From NCBI GenBank assembly GCA_963693365.1, contig CAVNZM010000012.1, positions 8,556,001-8,620,000 of the forward strand: a DNA stretch of 64,000 bases, read 5' to 3'. The first letter of the stretch is position 1. The number at the start of each line of letters is the position of its first letter. Below, piece after piece: positions 51,118 through 64,000 of the stretch. The notes under the pieces were generated by a model, which was not told the DNA's origin, did no database searches, and worked only from the letters and a program-made list of their open reading frames with translations. The translations under genes were made by a program, and so were the position numbers. The stretch is from Amoebidium appalachense. Its lineage: Eukaryota; Ichthyosporea.

Positions 51118-52020
51118 TTGGGGACTTCACTTTCACTTCGATCTCTTAGCTGTTACGTCAACTTTTTTTTTTTCCCGATTCTTCACCATGGCAGGTATAT
51201 AAAGGCGTTCGTTTCTTCTTTTTGTGGTGGGAGGGAGTCCCACTCAGGGGAACGTGACTGCAGTGTGTGTGTGATGTGGTCTGGGGTATTCCTACTGCTG
51301 TGAGAGTGTGGGGGCATCTCCCTTTCGCGGAGTTTCTCGCTTGAGAAGTGGTTTCTTCAACACCTGGTGGTCCACTGCAACCTACGGTAACTTCTACACG
51401 CTGTCTACGCTTCTACGCGACCTATTGGCGGTGGGATGCTGCAACTTCTTCAGCTACTTCTGCGCTGCGTGAGTGGAGGGGCGGGTACTGGGTCGTCGGG
51501 GAGCTTTCCGGATCCCAGTGACTGCCATTTCTTAGCCTCCAGTCGTATGGCAATGACCGGGTTTGCTTGCATGCATTCTGTATTTGTGTTTTCCTGTGTG
51601 TCCTGCCACAACTAGGCCACCTGATCAGAGAGCTAGATGCAGTTTCTGCGGGTTATCTAGGGGCCGGGGCCGTTGGGATTGTTTTTTTAGCTCAGCTTTG
51701 GTCTAGATCTGCATTGCCCTTTTAGAGGCTGACTTGCTTGCTGTGCCTCGGTAGGTTTTGCGGGGGGCCTGTTGGGAAGCAGCAGTAATGATGTCTTCTT
51801 GCGGAGTGTGGTCTGGTCAACATCGATGCATATGACTAGTTGGAGCAAACTAGTTTCACGCATACACGCACACTTGTACCTTTGCCCGCTGGTGTCCTTT
51901 GTCACTTGTCGTTTTAATTTTATTTCGTAGCTTTGGCTTTTTCAGTTCTATTGGTGGTTATGTAGCCTGTGGCTGCACTTTGCCTTCATCAACGGATCAA
52001 TAAACCCGAGTCAAAAGAAG
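51118..52020 (+). repeat. Interspersed element, long copy
   Basis: Plus-strand relative of the minus-strand block at 2150-2530. It shares the 5' part through CGCGGAGTTTCTCGCTTGAG and the 3' part from TTTCGTAGCTTTGGC to GATCAATAAACCCGAGTCAA, then an A-rich tail. About 550 bases at roughly 51362-51895 are absent from the short copy. A GGTATATAAAGG box occurs near 51195. It lies immediately upstream of the BCCIP start codon on the opposite strand. Confidence 0.7.
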
Positions 52021-52856
52021 AAATAAAAAAATTCCAACGAGGAGCTTATTTGAAATTTAGATAAACTCGGGATAACGTTTCCAAAACGACAATCGCCGTG
52101 AGCGCGCCGAACTTGACTGCACAGCGGAGTTTGAGTTGACTCAAGTCACAGATTGCACCCATTAGCACACCAAGAAGAATTGTGAGCTCACTGGCACACG
52201 TGAAGAGGGTCAACCGGCAGCGTATACAGTATATGTACCCTATCTATAGGCGAAACAACAGTAAATACGTATGTAAAACCACACAGGTGTCGAGACAGCG
52301 GAGCGCCAGATTCATGATCAAGTGGGCTAGGTTACATTCCGTGATTGCATCTATAGCTTTATATGGCTATTCAAGGCGGAATCGGGATGGCGACAGGTCA
52401 CATACATTTGTGGCCAGTCCACTCAAGGATTACGTAATCGGGCAAACTTCTCTTGCAGTCCACTGAGTCCGGATGGTACGAGTCTCTCAACGAGTCTCGA
52501 ATTCGCACCAAATTGAAAAATAACAAATGAAAACCACGCGTTCCTACCCCTTAAGCATGGTGTGCACGTAGGATGTTGATATCATATGCCGAGACCTACT
52601 TGAGATTCAAATACGCAGTAACGGCCGGCACATACGCGGTTACGTGCGTGCCCCGCACACTGAAACCAACGCAGCTGCGCTGTGAAATAAGGGGGTTTAG
52701 GGCCAGAAAATTGCCCCTTGAAGTCCGAATTTTTTTAAGTTAGGTCCATCAATTTTCCAAAAAGTGGCTCTAAAATAGCCAAATATATAAGAAAATACAT
52801 CCAAAAACGATTGTCGGCTCTGTTAAGGCCATCCAGCCCGTTGAAAAGTTACCAAA
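52021..52856. other. Intergenic, ordinary composition
   Basis: No gene recognised. It contains GAGTTGACTCAAGTCA near 52132 (two overlapping AP-1-like half sites) and AT-rich sequence near 52720-52800. Confidence 0.5.
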
Positions 52857-53087
52857 ATGGCGCCAGCCAAAAACAAATTTCACACCCTAGCTGAACCAAC
52901 GTACTCCGAGCAGTCATCGGATGACTCAGATGATACACTACAACCTTGTACTGTGACCGTCATCATGAGTCATGATGACCCTAGGCTGAGTTGCGAGTCA
53001 CGGAGACATATATGGTCTGAGGCCGTCACAGCCGAGCTTCGTTGGCTGCGCCCGTATAGGCTAGCTACTCGGCTCGTGCCTAGCTAG
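52857..53087 (+). CDS. Possible small acidic/basic protein, 76 aa
   Basis: An ATG frame in a good context (CAAAATGGCG) encoding a product with an acidic serine patch SDDSDD near residues 22-27 and no recognisable domain. It ends at TAG. No neighbouring exon was found that extends it, and there is no second line of evidence. It could equally be a first exon or chance. Confidence 0.25.
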   Translation: MAPAKNKFHTLAEPTYSEQSSDDSDDTLQPCTVTVIMSHDDPRLSCESRRHIWSEAVTAELRWLRPYRLATRLVPS

Positions 53088-53350
53088 ATGCACGTGCACA
53101 GGCTTTCAGAAGAATTTTTCCACGGCCGACGGCATACATGGAGCTTCCATGGCCGCGCAGGCAACATGTCCCGTGCACTGTTTTGCATGCCGCCGGCAGG
53201 CTGAGACGCGGCGCGGCCAGGCCCCGGGGGCCCGAACAAATCACCGTGGACGGTGGGTGGTTCTGGACGTATACGTGCACGGCGTACTCAGGGCCACACG
53301 TGCGCCGTGCAGCGCATGCCGCTTTGGCGGCGCCGCTACTAAGACTCTAG
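53088..53350. other. GC- and CpG-rich island with many short palindromes
   Basis: About 260 bases far richer in G+C than their surroundings, with repeated palindromic strings such as GCACGTGC, GCCGCCGGC and CCCCGGGGG. All three frames stay partly open for compositional reasons. It might be a promoter island or the remnant of a GC-rich element. Confidence 0.5.
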
Positions 53351-53609
53351 GTTAAATGATGAATGAGCATCATGTGTGATCTAAAGTGACTACTAGTAGG
53401 CACTGCCACTGAACTAGACCGTCATCTAGTGAATCATCAGACTGCGCACGGTACATGCCCCCAGATCCCGCGGAGGTGCACTAGTGCGCACTGCACGTGT
53501 CACCGAGCGCTAGCGCTGCCAACTTGTATCATCATCAGCCTACGGAGTCCGACACTCAGGGCAGTGCTTATTTAATACCTCTATGATAAATAGCTCTCTC
53601 CGCTCCTCC

Positions 53610-53623
53610 CTCCCTCCCTCCCT

Positions 53624-53722
<99 letters not shown>

Positions 53723-53726
53723 TGTG

Positions 53727-53777
<51 letters not shown>

Positions 53778-53849
53778 CCCCTCTCTTCCCCTCCTCCCCC
53801 CCTCCCCCCGCCTCCCCCCCCCCCCCCCCCCCTCTCCCCCCGACTGAGG

Positions 53850-53914
<65 letters not shown>

Positions 53915-53968
53915 CCCCCCCCCCCCCCCCCCCTCTCTCTCTTATAATATGAGTCTCTCTCTCTCTCT

Positions 53969-54037
<69 letters not shown>

Positions 54038-54041
54038 TGTG

Positions 54042-54094
<53 letters not shown>

Positions 54095-54161
54095 CCTCTC
54101 TTCCCCTCCTCCCCCCTCCCCCCGCCCTCCCCCCCCCCCCCCCCTCTCCCCCCGACTGAGG

Positions 54162-54226
<65 letters not shown>

Positions 54227-54274
54227 CTCCCCCCCCCCCTCTCTCTCTTATAATATGAGTCTCTCTCTCTCTCT

Positions 54275-54323
<49 letters not shown>

Positions 54324-54333
54324 ATTATTATAG

Positions 54334-54390
<57 letters not shown>
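53610..54390. repeat. Tandemly duplicated polypyrimidine block
   Basis: (CT)n tracts surround two copies of a unit of about 306-315 bases. Landmarks repeat at 53705/54020 (TG run then TAATCTCTC), 53842/54154 (GACTGAGGCTATC) and 53942/54248 (TTATAATATGAG). A third partial TATATTATTATAGAG follows. All pyrimidines are on the plus strand. Confidence 0.9.
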
Positions 54391-54397
<7 letters not shown>

Positions 54398-55190
54398 CAG
54401 TGGCACCGCGCATGATCTAAGCCAGCTCACTCAGAGGCTCTCTCTGACATCTCCCCCCCCCCCCCCCCCCCCCCCCCCTCCCCTCCTCCTCCCCCCCTTC
54501 CCCTTCCCTGAGTTATACCCCTACCGCCCTCTCTCTCTCTCCTTACCCCCCTCTTTCTGTCCCACACAAACACACACACACACGTGTACACCGTGACACA
54601 CACACTCTCTCCCAGGCCCTCTCTCATAGTAGTATCACTCTCTCTCTCGGAGCCCCAACCGTCTGAAACCTGAGTTAACAATGGCATGTTAGTACCTAAA
54701 TATATTCAATCTGAGCTCCGGCCAAGCTGACCACTGCGAGTCACGAATGTGGTGATGGTGCTTGTTTCACCTTCACTGAGCGGATATGGGTGGACATGGC
54801 ATATTATTATGGTACAGTCTATGTATTCACTTCAACAGATACATAAACAGCAACACGTGCGGGAGTCAGGAGCCCCGCTTCATTCTCACTTAGTTCTCAC
54901 ATCATCATATTGAATTTCACGGACTCTCCATAATCATGACATCTCAATCGTGTATAAGTCTAAGTTAGACACACCACACTACAAGCAAACTTTTACCTTT
55001 AAGAGTTGAGTCCTGTTTCTCCTGAAGCTATTCAGCTTGCTCTATCAAAGTTTTCGATTCATCGACAACAAGATACAGTCTGATACAACTAGTATAGTTC
55101 CGGTTTCATTTATCAAGAAACTTTCGTTTGTGTTAATGAGCATCTGCACGGTGTGCTGCATCGTTTTCACTACATAGTGTGTGTGTGACG

Positions 55191-55227
<37 letters not shown>

Positions 55228-55237
55228 CACGTTGACA

Positions 55238-55291
<54 letters not shown>

Positions 55292-55618
55292 GCGTGTGTG
55301 CATGTCATTGCGGTGCCTCCACGTGCATATGCGAGTGTCTTGAATTGCCAGCTGTTATTTTGCAATTGCCATCTAAGCTATTATAACTGGCAGAGTCTGC
55401 CAACCCAGATTCAATCGACAACCGATGAAAGTGTTACAGAAAGATCGGAAATTACACACAGAACCACTAGATACACCCAATTTTGGAGGGCCAAAACACA
55501 CCGAAATATACCAACACAACTTGGTTGAGCAACTTGACACACACAACAACAACAGATATCAGCATGAAGATCCAAGCAAAAAACACACATCCCCAACCTC
55601 TCATATCGCACTCAAAAG
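54391..55618. other. Intergenic region 3' of the proline-rich gene
   Basis: A C-rich run at 54452-54478, ordinary sequence with CACA patches, and TG runs at about 55195-55285. No gene recognised. It should include the 3' untranslated region of the minus-strand gene ending at 55619. Confidence 0.5.
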
Positions 55619-60906
<5,288 letters not shown>

Positions 60907-61327
60907 CTGAGGTGCGGAGTGAACTGGTGGGAGGGAAAAGGAAGGAAGGTGTGAGTGTGTGGATTTGGGTTGGGATCCGGGAAGGTGTGGTAAACGTGTG
61001 CTTAAAGATTTATGTGTACGGGTTCGCGCGCGCATGTGTGTGTGTGCGTGTGTTGTGTTTGTGCGCGTCTGTGTGTGTGTCATGGTACATAAAAAGAGAA
61101 AGAGTGGAGGTGCACAGAGAAAGGGGAGGAGAGAGAGGAGTGGAGGGCTAGAGAGCGAGGAGGGGGGGAGGAGAGAGAGGGAGAGAGGGAGAGAGAGGGG
61201 GAGAGAGAGAGAGAGAGAGACTGAGAGAGAAGGTGGGGGGGTGTGCGGGGGCCAAAGAGAGAGAAAGAGTGTGTGTGTACGGAGGGAAAGAGGGTGTTTG
61301 TGTGTGCGTGCGCACGAATGTGCCACA

Positions 61328-61387
<60 letters not shown>

Positions 61388-62086
61388 CACTGTGTTCATG
61401 TGCCCGTGCTTATCACAGGTTGCACACCTCTTGCCCCCACAGTGCTTTCCCCCCTCTCACCCACTCCTGCCCCCACATACACACACTTTCGGGCACATAA
61501 ACCTCACGGAACAATGTGCACGGGTAACGGTGCCTATTTTTGCACAAAACAACAACATCTGAGGGCTGATTCACGGAAGATACTTTTATGCTCGGTAGTG
61601 GTCGTGGTCACGCGGTGGTTTGGGGGTGTGGGGGGTTGGAATCCCATCAAGAATACGAGGTGTCCACTCATGACAGACAACCAATGCAGAAGCAGTGGGC
61701 GCACACAGCACACACAAAAAGTATGCATCAGAAGCAGAGCCCCTGGAGGCGGGGGAGAGGGAGGGAGGGGAGGGACGGGGGGGGAGGGGGGGGGGGGGGG
61801 GGGGGGGTCCCGGAAGGCACACGGATACACGGATGAGCCTATAAATCTTTGGTATTCAATGAAAGCAAAAAAGGAAAAGCAGAATGTGGGAAGGAAACAG
61901 CATTGGCAGTCTGTCGATGAAACGGAGGCAGACAGCCAAGCTTGAACACCCTGAATGGAAAACGAGCAGTGCTAAAGTGCACAAGTCCCAGCCCAACCGT
62001 GTGAAAATTTCAAACACATTGTACACAGAAAACACAAACATACACACACGCCCGGTTCACTAACACACCCACACACATGAGCGGAC

Positions 62087-62124
<38 letters not shown>

Positions 62125-63083
62125 CCACCGGGGCCCCCCTTCTCTCTATCCTCCCATCCCCTATTCCAACCACCACCAACCACAACTCCAGACATATCCG
62201 AACGGTTACCCGGCAACACACACATTTGAGCACTTTACACACATTATGCTACATTGGAAACAGTATCTTCCACCCCTCCCCACTTGCAACCAAACTATCC
62301 TGTTGTCACGTTCACCAGACCACTATCTTAGACCAGCACTCTTATCTCTCCCCCCTCCCTCCCCCCTCTCCCCCGGGCGTCTCTCTCCACACACACACAC
62401 AGTCCACCCCCACTACACATTTCCATTCACCTCAACACATTGCTCAATGACTTGCAAACCGATATACACACATACGCATGGTTTGTGGGTGGTTAAAGTG
62501 GGCGAGGTGGGTTGCTGATGGTAACCGAGCAAAGGGAGTATGAAGGCAAATATTAAACCAAGAGGGGAGCTGGGGTGGGGTGGGGTGCAGTGGGGAGTGT
62601 GGGTGGGTAAAGGGGGAGAGAGGGGGGGAGAGGGAGGGAGGGGGGAAAGGCGAGAGCGAAAGAGCGAGAACGAGAGGGCGGGAGGGGGCGGGGAAGAGAG
62701 AGGGGCAGGGGGGGGGGGGGGGGGGGGGGGGAGGAAGAGAAGAGAATAGGCAGAACACACCCACACCCACCCACCCACCCACACATGCACAAACACACAC
62801 ACACACACATGAACACACATCATAGCATGGACACACACACACAGCTAGAGAGAGATGAGAGAGAGAGAGAGGGGAGAACAGAGAGAGAGGGAGGGGAGAG
62901 AAAAAAAGAGAGAAGAGAAGGCGGAGTGAGACGGGGGGAAGTGTGTGTGTGTGTGTGTGTGTCTGTGTGTGTGTGAGTAGGTGTGTGTGTACACGAGAGC
63001 GATAGCCTGAGAAAGCGACCCGGAGAGATAGATGGAGAGAGACGAAAAGACAGACAGACAGACAGACAGACATACAGACAGAC

Positions 63084-63139
<56 letters not shown>

Positions 63140-63161
63140 GGGGGGGGGAGAGGGAGAGGGA

Positions 63162-63252
<91 letters not shown>

Positions 63253-64000
63253 GGAGAGAGAGAGGGGGGGAAAAGAGAGAGGGAGATAGAGAGAGAGAGA
63301 GAGAAGGGGGATGGAGAGGGAGATGGAGAGGGAGGAAGGGAGGGAGGAAAGGAGGGAGGGAGGGAGGGAGGGAGGGAGTTAGGGACGGAGGGAGGAATAG
63401 AGGGAGGGGGGGAGGTAGGGAGGGAGGGAGGGAGGGAGGGAGAGAGGAATGGAGGGAGGTTAGGGAGCTAGGGAGGGAGGGCGGGAGGGAGGGCGAGACG
63501 GAGGGAGGGAAGGAGGGAGGGAGGGAGAACGTGACGAGAGAAAGCCGAAAGGGGAGGAAGAGGAGAGAGACCGGAGAATCACAGAATGTCCAAACCTACA
63601 CAGGCATGCTTTCAAGAGCGATCCATACACACATGGGAATTCCGGAAGAAAGAAACCAGTAAAAACGATTGCTGAAAACAACACTTATTGCCCAACGATT
63701 GGGGACCCGGCAGCAACACTATAACGATTGGCAACATGAGAGTATTCTAAGTCAGGGGTTAAACCTGAAACAGCATACTGACACATCAAAATCCAAAGTT
63801 TCATAGAGTATACTCAGTCTGAGCGGACAACCACTGGACATTTCTAATTTCTATGTACTGAGATAGACACACATTGACATCTAATACGATATACAGTGAA
63901 TAAGGACACCCGGGCTAAGATCACAACAAAACACAGAAAGAGAACCAACGCCCATGACCATCCAGCCTGTGTGTGTGTATGGTCAGCGGAGGTGGCGGTT
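60907..64000. other. Microsatellite-rich tail of the window
   Basis: TG, GA and GGGA repeats (61010-61390, 62940-62980, 63100-63530) and poly-G/C runs (61782-61807, 62094-62122, 62709-62731). A weak fragment of the poly-G-associated repeat (AGTATGCATCAGAAGCAGAG) lies near 61640-61748. Ordinary-composition sequence at 61410-61640, 61830-62060 and 63560-63960 shows no exon I can assign. Earlier exons of the minus-strand proline-rich gene should lie here or beyond the window. Confidence 0.5.

Overview
The window is nuclear DNA from an intron-rich eukaryote. Every protein-coding gene found is split by GT-AG introns, and the introns and intergenic DNA are filled with homopolymer G/C tracts and (CA)n/(TG)n/(GA)n microsatellites. 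An animal/fungal-type (GT3) glycogen synthase, a C-H-D transglutaminase of the animal type and a BCCIP/BCP1 homologue together point to an opisthokont. A unicellular holozoan (for example an ichthyosporean) is my best guess, because the proteins are clearly related to animal ones but quite divergent. That placement is inference, not demonstrated.

Layout. A possible 64-residue zinc-ribbon protein lies at 697-891 (+). A degenerate 1.6 kb element with imperfect terminal inverted repeats and several nested retroposon-like 3' ends occupies 1.7-3.3 kb. Glycogen synthase runs on the minus strand from 11832 to 4864 (8 exons, 676 aa, internally consistent reading frame). A repeat-rich stretch with no convincing gene follows to about 19.2 kb. 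A secreted transglutaminase runs on the minus strand from 26763 to 19208 (10 exons recognised, last exon not found). A divergent intergenic region leads to an F-box/leucine-rich-repeat gene on the plus strand (29531-32372), which appears to contain two 22-nt introns. The interval 32.4-40.5 kb is microsatellite-rich and apparently gene-free. BCCIP runs on the minus strand from 50923 to 40540 (8 exons, 340 aa, frame fully consistent). Its promoter side carries a long copy of the element whose shorter inverted relative lies at 2.1-2.5 kb. From 55.6 to 60.9 kb there is a proline/histidine-rich nuclear-looking protein gene on the minus strand, incomplete at its 5' end, with a 2.1 kb (CA)n tract in its last intron. 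The remainder to 64 kb is microsatellite DNA.

The genes do not form a pathway. They are unrelated housekeeping and regulatory genes: glycogen synthesis, extracellular protein cross-linking, ubiquitin-ligase substrate recognition, ribosome/genome maintenance, and one unknown. The most interesting features concern genome and gene architecture. (CA)n tracts end exactly at 3' splice sites in at least nine introns. Several introns have a GT/G-rich 5' half and a CA/C-rich 3' half that could pair across the intron. The F-box gene has two candidate 22-nt introns. A short repeat family is consistently attached to poly-G tracts.

No tRNA, rRNA, CRISPR array or prokaryotic feature was seen. Exon boundaries were read by eye from frame, splice dinucleotides and family resemblance; no alignment was run.
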